In this document: in pieces, positions 16,952 through 25,226 of the stretch
How the letters are laid out: the number at the start of each line of letters is the position of its first letter
How positions within the stretch are numbered: position 1 is the first letter of the stretch
NCBI GenBank assembly: GCA_963702105.1
Contig: OY969712.1
Coordinates: forward strand, 5,146,001 to 5,210,000
From: ZC4RG20 sp963702105
GTDB lineage: Bacteria; Pseudomonadota; Gammaproteobacteria; Steroidobacterales; Rariloculaceae
Direction: 5' to 3'
Length of the DNA: 64,000 bases
Made by a program: the position numbers and the translations under genes
The notes under the pieces: model-generated
Databases searched by the model: none
Told to the model about the DNA's origin: nothing
The model's input: the letters and a program-made list of their open reading frames with translations, nothing else

Positions 16952-17527
16952 CCCCCCGAGCAGCTCGGCGTCGATGAGATCGCAAAGGCAGTGGATGATG
17001 AGCAGGTGCACCTCCTGGATTCGGCAGGTGCGCTGCGCCGGCACGCGCAGCTCGAGGTCTTCCGCGTGCAGCGCCCCCGCGATCGGGCCGCCATCGCGGC
17101 CCGTGAGGGCCACGACCTTGAGGCCGCGCTCGTGCGCCGCATGGATGGCCCGCAGCACGTTTTGGGAGTGACCGGAGGTCGAGATGGCCAGCAGGACGTC
17201 GTCGCTGTGCCCCAGGGCCCGGACCTGCTTCGCGAAGATTTCGGCAAACTCGTAGTCGTTGCCGATCGAGGTCAGGGTCGAGGAATCCGTCGTCAGGGCG
17301 ACGGCCGGGAGGCCGGGGCGTTCGAGCTCGAATCGGTTGAGGAGCTCGCTCGAGAAGTGCTGCGCGTCCGCCGCCGAGCCGCCGTTGCCGCAGGAGAGCA
17401 CTTTGCCGTCCGCGAGCAGGGCCTGGGTCATGAGATGCGCAGCCTCGGCGATGAGCGGTGCGAGCTCCGCCGAGGACTGCTTGACCGCGATGCTCTCGCG
17501 GAAATGTTCGAGTACCCGTTCGTCCAT
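16949..17527 (-). CDS. diaA: DnaA initiator-associating protein DiaA (SIS-domain, GmhA-like)
   Basis: 192 residues from ATG 17527 (MDERVLEHFRESIAV), matching the DiaA start; an upstream GTG at 17554 is less likely. SIS domain with LSCGNGGSAADAQHFSSEL, TTDSSTLTSIGNDYEFAEIFAKQVRALGHSDDVLLAISTSGHS and the ending VHLLIIHCLCDLIDAELLGG. DiaA binds DnaA and promotes its assembly at oriC. The same fold makes sedoheptulose-7-phosphate isomerase (GmhA), so that function cannot be excluded. The dolP/BON gene often next to it is absent. Confidence 0.85.
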   Translation of the reverse strand: MDERVLEHFRESIAVKQSSAELAPLIAEAAHLMTQALLADGKVLSCGNGGSAADAQHFSSELLNRFELERPGLPAVALTTDSSTLTSIGNDYEFAEIFAKQVRALGHSDDVLLAISTSGHSQNVLRAIHAAHERGLKVVALTGRDGGPIAGALHAEDLELRVPAQRTCRIQEVHLLIIHCLCDLIDAELLGG

Positions 17528-17600
17528 TCGCGTGGGTGTTGCAAAACCGCACACACTCTGCCCGCAAGCGGCTCGGGGTTCAACCTGCGTGCTCCGGCGC

Positions 17601-17996
17601 TCAGCCGGCCTCGAACGCGTTCTTGATCCACCTCAGCCGCGGCCGGACCGATTCGATGCCCTCGATGGCGACAACGTCGAAGCGCAGCGGCCGGGCGCTC
17701 CAATGCGGGTGGCACATGAGCAGGTGCCGCGTCGCGAGCACAATTTTCCGGCGCTTGCGGCCGTCTACGCTGCCGGCGGCCGAGGCGTAGCCGCTCGAGC
17801 GCCGCGCGCGCACCTCGACGACCACGAGGTGCCGGCCCTCGCTGCAGACGAGGTCGAGCTCGCCGAGCCTGCACCGGTAGCCCCGTAGCAGCGTGCGCAG
17901 CCCGTGGCGCTCGAGGTAGTCGCTCGCGGCGGCCTCCCAGTATCGGCCCGTCTCGCCGCCCGACCCGCGTGGACGGCGCGCGCCGCCGCCGGTCAC
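17601..17996 (-). CDS. yraN: YraN/UPF0102 family nuclease-like protein
   Basis: 131 residues from GTG 17996, overlapping the lpoA stop by 4 nt (GTGA). Typical motifs: GRYWEAAASDYLERHGLRTLLRGYRCRLGELDLVCSEGRHLVVVEVRARRSSGYASAAGSVDGRKRRKI, where E-L-D and E-V-R are the restriction-endonuclease-like core residues. The biochemical role of the family is not settled. It normally follows lpoA, as here. Because GC-rich DNA leaves few stops, its frame remains open through much of lpoA; that is not a fusion. Confidence 0.92.
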   Translation of the reverse strand: MTGGGARRPRGSGGETGRYWEAAASDYLERHGLRTLLRGYRCRLGELDLVCSEGRHLVVVEVRARRSSGYASAAGSVDGRKRRKIVLATRHLLMCHPHWSARPLRFDVVAIEGIESVRPRLRWIKNAFEAG

Positions 17997-19958
17997 GGCA
18001 CGGCGGCGCCCGGCTCCCGAGGCGGCACGGCTGCCAGCGGGCCGGCCCGCCCGACGACGGGCGCGCCCCGCACCAAGGGAGTCGCCGGCTCCGCCGGTTC
18101 GGCCACGGCCACCGGCCGGCCGTCGCGGAACTGCGCGAACGGCATGCGGCGGTGAATCTGCCCGCTCTGATCGAGTGCGAGCGTCCCCGAGACGCCCGCG
18201 ACGGGCCACGCATCCGCGCCGCCGCCGTAAAGCGCGCCGACGAGCCGGTAGGCGTCGATGCCCAAGCCGTAGATCCGGATGTAATCCGCGGCGCGCTGGG
18301 GCCAGAAGCCCTCGATCGAGCGCTTGAGCGCGGCGGCCGCCGCATCGGGCTTCAGGAGCAGGGGCGCGTCGGGAAAATAGATGCCGTCCAGGTCGTCGTC
18401 GGAGGTCGTGCGGCCCGGATCGAAGATTTCCGAGGTGGCGTATGTCGGCACTCCGCCCGCGTAATGGAATGCGAGCGCCGGCACGAGCAGCAGGCCCGTC
18501 TTGCGGTCCGCGCCGATGAAGATCATGTCCACGTCCTGGCGGCGCCGCGGCTCGAACGCCAGCGTCAGCCCAAGATTCGCGGCGAGGCGGCGGCGCCGGT
18601 CGTTGCTGCGCACGAGATTCAACAGCTGCTCTATCGGGGCCGCGAAGTCGTCGGCGACGGGATCGTAACCCTCGGCGCCGAGCACGCGGCCCCCCTGCGC
18701 TTCGAACTCGTCGCGGAAGCTCGTCAGCACACGGTTGCCCCACGTGCTCAGCGGATACAGGGCGACGGCCGTGCGCGCGCCGCTGGCGATGGCTTGATCC
18801 GCGTCCGCCCGCGCTTCGTCCTCGGGGGCGAGGCCGAATTGATAGATGCCGCTCGGCACGGCGGTGCCCGCCGCCGCGTTGTTGAGCATGAGCGTCGGCA
18901 CGAGCCCCGCGGACTCGGAGCGCGCGATCTGCTCGAACGTCCGCCTTCAGGAGCGGGCCCACGATGAAATCCGCGCCCTCGAGCTGGGCGCGCTCGTAAG
19001 CCTTGTCCGCCCCGAGCGTCGTGGTGTCGTAGACGCGTATGGCCGTGCCGCGGCCGTTAGGGTCCTGCAGGTGCGCGGCGACGAAGCCGTCGCGGACCGC
19101 AATGGCCGCCGTGCGCTGCGAGGAGCCGAGCGGCAGCAGCAGCGCGATCTGGGCGGGCCGGCCCTGCCCGTTGCGTTGGCCCTCGAGCAGGTCGGCCAAG
19201 AGGCCCGTGGCGGCCGGGTGGTTTGCGTACCGCCGCCGCCACTCGAGCAGCGCCCGGCGCAGGTCGGTGCCCGTCGCGCCGGAGCTCGCGGCCGGCGCCA
19301 AGGCGAGCCAGCCGTCCACGATCGGGTCGCCCGTGGCCGGCGCGGATCGGGCGGCCGGCGAGGCGGCCAGGCCGTTCCAGATCATGCGCTGGTTCTCGAG
19401 GACGGCGGCCGCGCTGTCGAGCCACGTCTCCCGCTCGACGAGCGCCCTGACGGCGTCGACGGGCCGGCCGGCTGCGAACAGGGCCGCGGCGCGCACGCGA
19501 TCCGCTTCCGTGAGCACGGGGACGGGCAGTTGCTTCGGCAGCGACTCGAGCTTGGCAAGCGCGTCTGCAGGGTGCCCCGCCTTGACGTCGATATCCGCGC
19601 GCAGCACCTCGGCGAGCCGGCGCTGGGCCGCATCGGCCGCCGATTGCGCCTCGTCGAGGCGGGCGGCGGCGCCGGCGAGATCGTTCCGGTTTATCTCGAT
19701 GCGGGCCGCGTCGAGCAGGTACCCGGCGCGCGCGCTGCCGCTCGCTCCGGCCGCGAGCTCACGATAGAGCTGATCCGCCGTCGCGAGGTCGCCGCGCTGC
19801 TCGGCCGCCTGCGCGCGCTGCTCGGCAGGCGCGGCGGTGCCCGCGGTTTGCGGCGGGCGCACGCTCTGGGTCGTGGAGCAAGCCGCGACCGCGCCCAGGC
19901 CGACGGCCAGCAGGACTAGCTTAAGATTCCTGATCAGCGCCCTGTACACTGGTCTCAC
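17993..19958 (-). CDS. lpoA: Penicillin-binding protein activator LpoA, interrupted by a +1 frameshift
   Basis: The gene starts at GTG 19958 with a lipoprotein signal (LVLLAVGLGAVAAC, lipobox VAAC) and reads as an N-terminal TPR-like domain, then the LppC/periplasmic-binding domain as far as FIVGPLLKADV. At 18932-18941 one extra base moves the frame; the rest (SAGLVPTLMLNNAAAG to the stop at 17993) continues in the next frame. Removing one base from CTCGAACGTC gives GPLLKADVEQIARSESAGLVPTL, a natural LpoA sequence, and a 654-residue protein. LpoA is an outer-membrane activator of PBP1A. The break is most likely a sequencing or recent mutational indel. Only 3 nt separate its start from the divergent rsmI. 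Confidence 0.88.
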
Positions 19959-19961
19959 TCC

Positions 19962-20837
19962 ATGGACCGTACGTATCCAGAAAACGAAGAACGCGGAACG
20001 AGCGGCCCGGAAACCGGCGGCGTCCTGTACGTGGTCGGCACCCCGATCGGCAATCTCGCCGATCTGAGCCCTCGGGCCCGGGAAGTGCTGGGCCGAGTGG
20101 ACTTCGTTGCCGCCGAGGATACTCGGCGCACCCGGCGATTGCTATCGAATATCGGGGTGCAAGCGGAACTAATTTCCTACCACGAGCACAACGAAAGCCG
20201 GCGCACGCCGGCGCTGCTCGAGTTGCTCGCGGCCGGCCGGCGCATCGCGCTGGTCAGCGACGCGGGCATGCCGCTCGTCAGCGATCCGGGCTGGATGCTC
20301 GTGCGGCGGGTGCTCGAGGCCGGTCTCCCCGTCCGTCCCGTCCCCGGCCCTTGTGCCGTGACGGCTGCGCTCTGCGTCTCGGGGCTGCCCACGGACCGGT
20401 TCGCGTTCGAGGGCTTTCTGCCGCGGCGGCCGGGCGCGCGCGCGGCCCGGCTCGAGGCGCTCGCGAACGAGCCGCGGACGCTGGTCTTCTTCGAAGCCGT
20501 GCATCGCGTGCGCGACACGCTCGAGGCCCTCGCGGAGCATTTCGGCGACGACCGTCCCGCGGCGCTTGCCAGGGAGCTCACGAAGTTCCACGAGCAGGTC
20601 TACGCAGGCACGCTCGCGGCCGTGCGCGACGCCGTTGGGCGCGGGGTGCCGGAGCTCGGCGAGTTCGTGCTCGTCGTCGGCGGGCGGGAAGCCGCGGAGG
20701 GTTCGGATGCCGACGAGGTGCTGCGCGTCTACGGCGTCCTCGGCAAGGCGCTCGCGCCGGACCAGGCGGTGGCTCTGACGGCCGAGCTCACGGGCCGTTC
20801 TCGCAACGAGGTCTACCGGCTCACGCGCGTGCGCTAG
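19962..20837 (+). CDS. rsmI: 16S rRNA 2'-O-methyltransferase RsmI
   Basis: 291 residues. Tetrapyrrole-methylase fold with GVLYVVGTPIGNLADLSPRA near residue 20, FVAAEDTRRTRRLLS, ALVSDAGMPLVSDPG and VPGPCAVTAALCVSGLPTDRFAFEGFLPR. It 2'-O-methylates C1402 of 16S rRNA in the decoding centre, using SAM. It is divergent from lpoA with a 3-nt gap, so the lpoA promoter must lie inside rsmI or vice versa. The RNase P RNA gene follows on the same strand. Confidence 0.96.
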   Translation: MDRTYPENEERGTSGPETGGVLYVVGTPIGNLADLSPRAREVLGRVDFVAAEDTRRTRRLLSNIGVQAELISYHEHNESRRTPALLELLAAGRRIALVSDAGMPLVSDPGWMLVRRVLEAGLPVRPVPGPCAVTAALCVSGLPTDRFAFEGFLPRRPGARAARLEALANEPRTLVFFEAVHRVRDTLEALAEHFGDDRPAALARELTKFHEQVYAGTLAAVRDAVGRGVPELGEFVLVVGGREAAEGSDADEVLRVYGVLGKALAPDQAVALTAELTGRSRNEVYRLTRVR

Positions 20838-21020
20838 CCGGCGAGTGCGCCGTATCGCGGTCGCCGACGGGGTGGGGCGTGCCGGCGGATCGGTATATCG
20901 GTGCGTCTGGGATTCGTCCTGCCATAGGCCGAGGCCGAGGCCTTCCGGCGCCGGGGCCGGCCGCGGCGCCGGCGCCGACCGCGGCGTTTGCCGCGCGGCG
21001 CGAAGGCGTTAAGCTTGTCG

Positions 21021-21364
21021 GCGGAGTCGGCCGAGCAGCCGCTGGGGTCACACCCGGAGGAAAGTCCGGGCTTCATAGGGCAGGGTGCCAGGTAACGCCT
21101 GGGGGGCGCGAGCCTACGGAAAGTGCCACAGAAAATATACCGCCGGACGCGAGTCCGGTAAGGGTGAAAAGGTGCGGTAAGAGCGCACCGCGCAGGCGGC
21201 AACGTACTGCGGCAGGGTAAACCCCACCCGGAGCAAGACCGAATAGGGGAGTGCTGGAGTGCGGCCCGCACGAGCTCCCGGGTAGGTCGCTACAGGCGCG
21301 CGGCGACGCGTGTCGAAGATGAATGGCTGCTCTCGACAGAACCCGGCTTACAGGCCGACTCCCT
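21021..21364 (+). ncRNA. rnpB: RNase P RNA (bacterial type A)
   Basis: About 340 nt with the conserved blocks in order: GGAGTCGGCC (21023-21032) pairing with GGCCGACTCC (21353-21362) as P1, GGAGGAAAGTCCGGGCTTC, the GGGTGCCAGGTAACGCCTGG hairpin, GGAAAGTGCCACAGAAA, GGTAAGGGTGAAAAGGTGCGGTAAGAG, GGGTAAACCCC with GGAGCAAGACC, and the 3' ACAGAACCCGGCTTACAGG. It is the catalytic RNA that trims tRNA 5' leaders. The position between rsmI and mraZ is conserved in related gammaproteobacteria. No strong terminator follows directly; exact ends are approximate. Confidence 0.97.
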
Positions 21365-21540
21365 CTTTACATGGGTAAGGCGGGCCGGATCCCCGAAAAG
21401 TGGGCTCCGGTCCCGCCGCGCCGTCCCGGCGGCCATCGCGCGGGCCGGCGCCGCACGGGGCCCGGCCCACCGATCCTGGCCTCGCCCGAGGCCTCGAAGC
21501 CTGCTCCCGACCCTCCCCCCATCCTCCTTGTGCGCGACTC

Positions 21541-21568
21541 GGGAAAAGGGCTCTGACCCCTTTTTCGC
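21541..21568. repeat. Single arm of the GGGTCAGAGCCC element (locus C)
   Basis: GAAAAGGGCTCTGACCCC followed by TTTTTCGCG, matching the right arm of the palindromes at 3150 and 39888. Only one arm is present. It can fold as a GGG/CCC hairpin followed by five T, and may end transcription from rnpB before the mraZ promoter. The GC-rich 21365-21540 stretch before it contains no recognisable gene. Confidence 0.65.
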
Positions 21569-21605
21569 GTTCTTCGTGAACGGCTGTGACCCCATTCGGC
21601 GACGT

Positions 21606-21634
21606 TTGACAGTGGGGGACAGGTGTTTCATAGT
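21606..21634 (+). promoter_or_regulatory. Promoter of the mraZ (division/cell-wall) operon
   Basis: A perfect -35 TTGACA at 21606-21611, a 17-nt spacer and -10 CATAGT at 21629-21634 (4/6). It corresponds to the main mra promoter of other gammaproteobacteria. Its downstream half overlaps the MraZ-binding repeats, which fits autorepression. Confidence 0.75.
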
Positions 21635-21670
21635 GTCGAGAAGTGGTAAAAAGTGGGCAGGAATGGGCCG
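21612..21670 (+). promoter_or_regulatory. MraZ operator: decamer-spaced TGG repeats
   Basis: Three consecutive decamers AAGTGGTAAA, AAGTGGGCAG and GAATGGGCCG (21641-21670) put TGG at exact 10-nt spacing. Weaker GTGGGG, GGTGT and AGTGT motifs continue the same period upstream (21611-21640). MraZ of E. coli binds TGGGN repeats separated by 5 nt, which is the same 10-nt period. The strongest three lie just downstream of the predicted transcription start. Confidence 0.75.
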
Positions 21671-21682
21671 GCGGCTCGAGCC

Positions 21683-22138
21683 ATGTTTCGCGGCGCTACG
21701 AAAGTTTCCCTGGACGCGAAGGGCCGGCTCGCGATACCGAGCCGTTATCGGGAGCGAATCATCGCTCGCGCCGAGGGGCACCTCATTGCGACCGTGGACC
21801 GTGACTACTGCCTGCTGATCTACCCGCTTCCCGACTGGGAGGAAATAGAACGAAAGCTCGTGCGCCTTCCGAGCCTGAACAAACAGGCACGGCGCCTGCA
21901 GCGCTTGATGGTCGGTTACGCGACGGAGGTCGACATGGACGGGCACGGCCGGATTCTCGTGCCCCGCGAGCTCCGCGACTTCGCCAGCCTCGATCGCCAA
22001 GCCATGCTGATCGGGCAGGGCAACAAGTTCGAGCTGTGGGACGAGGAACGCTGGAACGGGCGGCGGGACGAGTGGCTCGCCCCCGACGACGGTGACCACG
22101 GGAATTTGCCTCAAGAACTCGAAACGCTGTCGCTGTAG
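21683..22138 (+). CDS. mraZ: Transcriptional regulator MraZ
   Basis: 151 residues from ATG 21683 (MFRGATKVSLDAKGRLAIPSRYRE). Two SpoVT-AbrB-like domains are seen: KVSLDAKGRLAIP near residue 7 and EVDMDGHGRILVPRELR near residue 80. MraZ forms a ring that binds its own promoter region and represses the division/cell-wall operon; the decamer repeats immediately upstream support autoregulation. A GTG-start extension to 21653 would lie inside the operator and is unlikely. rsmH follows after 12 nt. Confidence 0.96.
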   Translation: MFRGATKVSLDAKGRLAIPSRYRERIIARAEGHLIATVDRDYCLLIYPLPDWEEIERKLVRLPSLNKQARRLQRLMVGYATEVDMDGHGRILVPRELRDFASLDRQAMLIGQGNKFELWDEERWNGRRDEWLAPDDGDHGNLPQELETLSL

Positions 22139-22150
22139 AGCGGCCGACTG

Positions 22151-23104
22151 TTGAGCGCGGAGTCCGAACATCAGCCCGTGCTGATGAACGAGGCGCTCGA
22201 AGGGCTCGCGATCGCGGCCGACGGCACATACGTAGACGCCACCTACGGGCGCGGGGGACATAGCGCGGGGATTCTCGAGCAGCTTGGCGGACAGGGGCGA
22301 TTGCTCGCATTGGACAAGGACAGGCAAGCGGTAGCGGCGGGCCGGCGGCGCTTCGGGGCGGATCCGCGGTTCTCGATCGTCCATGCGGGCTTCGAGGACT
22401 TCGACGCGGTCGTGCGGCCGTGGCTCGCGGAGCGTCCCTTGGCCGGCGCGCTGTTCGATCTCGGCATCTCGTCACCGCAGCTCGATGAAGCGGGGCGCGG
22501 CTTCAGCTTCGCCAAGGAAGGACCGCTGGACATGCGCATGGATACGACGAAAGGGCCGACGGCGGCCGAGTGGCTCGCGCGCGTGGGCGTCGCGGAGCTC
22601 ACGGACGTACTGCGCCGCTATGGCGAAGAACCGCAAGCCCGGCGCATCGCGGCGGCCATCGTGCGCGCACGCGAGAGCGCACCGCTCGCGACGACGACGC
22701 AGCTCGCCGATATCGTCGCGCGAGCAGTCCGCAGCCCGCGTCACGGCCAGCGCATTCACCCTGCGACGCGCGTCTTCCAAGCGGTCCGAATCGCGATCAA
22801 CGGCGAGCTCGAGGCGCTCGGGAAGGGGCTCGATGCCTGCGTCGGCCTGCTCGCGCCGGGCGCACGCGTGGCCGTCATCAGCTTCCATTCGCTCGAGGAC
22901 CGCATCGTCAAGCGGCTGTTCGCGCGCGAATCGCGCGGCGATCCGCGCTATGCAGGGCTGCCTTCCATGCCGGCCGAGGCGCGGCCGCGGCTGCGGCTCG
23001 TCGGGCGCCTCGTCCGGCCTTCGGCCGCCGAGCTCGAGCGCAACCCGCGCGCGCGGAGCGCGCGGCTGCGCGTGGCCGAGCGGCTCGCGCAGGAGGCCGC
23101 GTGA
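22151..23104 (+). CDS. rsmH: 16S rRNA (cytosine-N4)-methyltransferase RsmH
   Basis: 317 residues. Begins at TTG 22151 (MSAESEHQPVLMNEAL); the conserved H-x-PVLxxE motif needs this start, and no ATG or GTG before it is available. SAM-binding segment TYVDATYGRGGHSAGIL, then LFDLGISSPQLDEAGRGFSF, LDMRMD and ISFHSLEDRIVKRLF. It methylates C1402 at N4, the same nucleotide that RsmI modifies. Its TGA overlaps the ftsL GTG by 3 nt. Confidence 0.96.
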   Translation: MSAESEHQPVLMNEALEGLAIAADGTYVDATYGRGGHSAGILEQLGGQGRLLALDKDRQAVAAGRRRFGADPRFSIVHAGFEDFDAVVRPWLAERPLAGALFDLGISSPQLDEAGRGFSFAKEGPLDMRMDTTKGPTAAEWLARVGVAELTDVLRRYGEEPQARRIAAAIVRARESAPLATTTQLADIVARAVRSPRHGQRIHPATRVFQAVRIAINGELEALGKGLDACVGLLAPGARVAVISFHSLEDRIVKRLFARESRGDPRYAGLPSMPAEARPRLRLVGRLVRPSAAELERNPRARSARLRVAERLAQEAA

Positions 23105-23511
23105 ACCGCCCGCTCGTCGAGCTCGCCGTCGCCGGCGCGCTCGCGGCCGCCGTCGTAGCTTCCGGCCTGCTCGTGATCCGTGCCGAGCACGACTCGCGGC
23201 AGCTTTTCATCGAGCTCGAGGAGCTCAATCGCGAGCAGGACCGGTTGCAGATCGATTGGGGCAAGCTGCAGCTCGAGCAGAGCACCTGGGCCACGCACGC
23301 GCGCATCGAATCGCTCGCGCACGACCGTCTGAATCTCGCGGCGCCGACGGACGGCCAGATCGTCGTCGTGCAGGAGTCGCGCGGGCGTGCCGCGGCCGGC
23401 GGCGCAGCGGGCGCGTCTACCTCGGCGGGCTCGTCCGAAACAACGGGCGCGCCGGGCACGACCGGCGCGGCGGTCATACGGGGAGCAGGCCGTGTCACGG
23501 CGCAACGGTAA
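23101..23511 (+). CDS. ftsL: Cell division protein FtsL
   Basis: 136 residues from GTG 23101, overlapping the rsmH stop. Short cytoplasmic N-terminus, one membrane helix (about 5-25), then a periplasmic heptad segment (ESRQ... LEELNREQDRLQIDWGKLQLEQSTWATHARIESLAHDRLNL), as in FtsL, which forms a complex with FtsB and FtsQ that activates FtsWI. The C-terminal 40 residues are low-complexity Ala/Gly/Ser/Thr and unusually long. It overlaps ftsI by 20 nt. Confidence 0.9.
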   Translation: MNRPLVELAVAGALAAAVVASGLLVIRAEHDSRQLFIELEELNREQDRLQIDWGKLQLEQSTWATHARIESLAHDRLNLAAPTDGQIVVVQESRGRAAAGGAAGASTSAGSSETTGAPGTTGAAVIRGAGRVTAQR

Positions 23512-25226
23512 GCGGCGCGGAGGCCCGATCAGCGCGCGCTGGCGCAGCGTGCTGCTGCTCGTCGGCTTCGCACTCGGCGGCGCGGCGCTCGAGGCGCGCG
23601 TGCTGTATTTGCAGCTCGTCGACCAGGACTTCCTCGTCGAGCAGGGCGACAACCGCTATCTCCGCACCGTGCAGATTTCGGCCCACCGCGGCCAAATCAC
23701 GGATCGCAACGGCGAGCCGCTGGGCGTCAGCACGCCCGTAGACAGCGTCTGGGCCAATCCGAAGGAGCTCAAGCCCGCGCTGGACCGGCTCGGAGAGCTC
23801 GCGAAGGCGCTCGAGGTCGATCCGGACTGGCTTGCCCGGCGCGTGACCAGCAACATGGACCGGGAGTTCGTCTACCTGAAGCGCGACATGCCGCCGACCA
23901 AGGCCGCCGACGCGCTCGCGCTGAACCTGCCCGGCGTCCACACCCTGCGCGAGTACCGCCGTTACTATCCGGCCGGCGAGGTAGCGGGCCACGTCGTCGG
24001 TTTCACGAACGTGGACGACGACGGCCAGGAAGGGCTCGAGCTCGAGTTCGATTACTGGCTCAAGGGCGAGCCCGGCAGCAAGCAGGTCCTGCAGGACCGG
24101 CTCGGCCACGTGATCGGCAACGTCGAGCTCGTCAAAGAGCCGAAGCCGGGCCGCACGCTGCGCACGAGCGTGGACCTGCGTCTGCAGTACCTCGCCTATC
24201 GCGAGCTCAAGGAGGCCGTGGCCGAGAACAAGGCCAAATCCGGCTCGCTCGTGATCCTCGACCCGCGCACGGGCGAGGTGCTGGCCATGGTCAACCAGCC
24301 GTCGTTCAATCCCAACGACCGCGCGCAGCTCGAACGTCGTGCACTACCGCAACCGGGCCGCGACGGACATCTTCGAGCCCGGCTCGAGCTTCAAGCCGCT
24401 GATTCTCTCGAGCGCGGTCGATTCGGGCCTCGTCGGCCCCGACTCGGTCATCGATACTTCGCCGGGCTACCTAAAGGTCAGCGGCCGCATTCTCACGCGC
24501 GACCATACGAATCTCGGCGCCATCTCCCTGACGACGGCGCTCGCGAAGTCGAGCGACGTGGCAGCGGGTCTCGTCGCGATGCAAATGAAGCCGGAATACC
24601 TGTGGCAGGTTCTCACGGGCTTCGGCATCGGCCAGCTGACCGACAGCGGCTTTCCGGGCGAGTCGGCCGGCGTGCTGCACGACGCGCAATTCTGGCGCCC
24701 GATCGAGCAGGCCACGATGGCTTACGGCTACGGCGTCTCGGTCACGACGCTGCAGCTCGCGCGCGCCTACGCGGCGATTGCCGCGGGCGGCGTGCTGCGG
24801 CCCGTATCGTTCCTGCCCGTGGACAAGCCGCCTAAAGGCAAGCGCGTCATTTCGGAACAAACCGCGCGCTCCATGATCCAGATGATGGAAGCGGTCGTCT
24901 CTCCCGAAGGAACGGCCGCGCAGGCCGAGGTGGCGAACTACCACGTGGCCGGCAAGACCGGCACGGCGTGGCGGGCCACGGCGGGCGGCTACTCGAAGGA
25001 CAGCTACACCTCGGTGTTCGCCGGCATGGCGCCCGCCAGCGACCCGCGCCTCGTCGCGGTCGTCGTCATCGAGCAACCGCAAGGGAAGTACTACTACGGC
25101 GGCGACGTCTCGGCGCCGGTGTTCGCGCACGTCATGGCCGGCGCGCTGAGACTGCTGGCGGTGCCGCCCGACGCGCTGCCGGCGCCGCCGCTGACGGTCG
25201 TCGCGCAGTCGGACGTGGGCAGATGA
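23492..25226 (+). CDS. ftsI: Peptidoglycan transpeptidase FtsI (PBP3), interrupted by a +1 frameshift
   Basis: Starts at GTG 23492 after GGGAG. The N-terminal membrane helix and PBP-dimer domain read cleanly to NQPSFNPNDRAQL. Within CTCGAACGTC (24329-24338) one extra base shifts the frame, and the transpeptidase domain continues in the next frame: HYRNRAATDIFEPGSSFKPL (SxxK Ser in GSSFK), SSD in KSSDVAAG, and KTG in AGKTGTAW, to TGA 25224-25226. Deleting one base yields 577 residues, the normal length. FtsI crosslinks septal peptidoglycan and is essential, so an unrepaired break is not credible in a living cell; a sequence error is the simplest explanation. It overlaps murE by 4 nt. Confidence 0.93.

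Noticed and set aside
17601..19958. A single 785-codon frame reading as an LpoA-YraN fusion
   Set aside because: The middle of this frame is out-of-frame nonsense; the real LpoA C-terminus is in the next frame, and YraN has its own GTG start overlapping the lpoA stop.
24329..24338. Programmed ribosomal frameshifting in ftsI
   Set aside because: The same DNA word is at the lpoA break, but there it is transcribed in the opposite orientation, so the mRNAs share no slippery sequence. No supporting pseudoknot or stop context is seen, and in-frame copies occur in rpoN and lptA.
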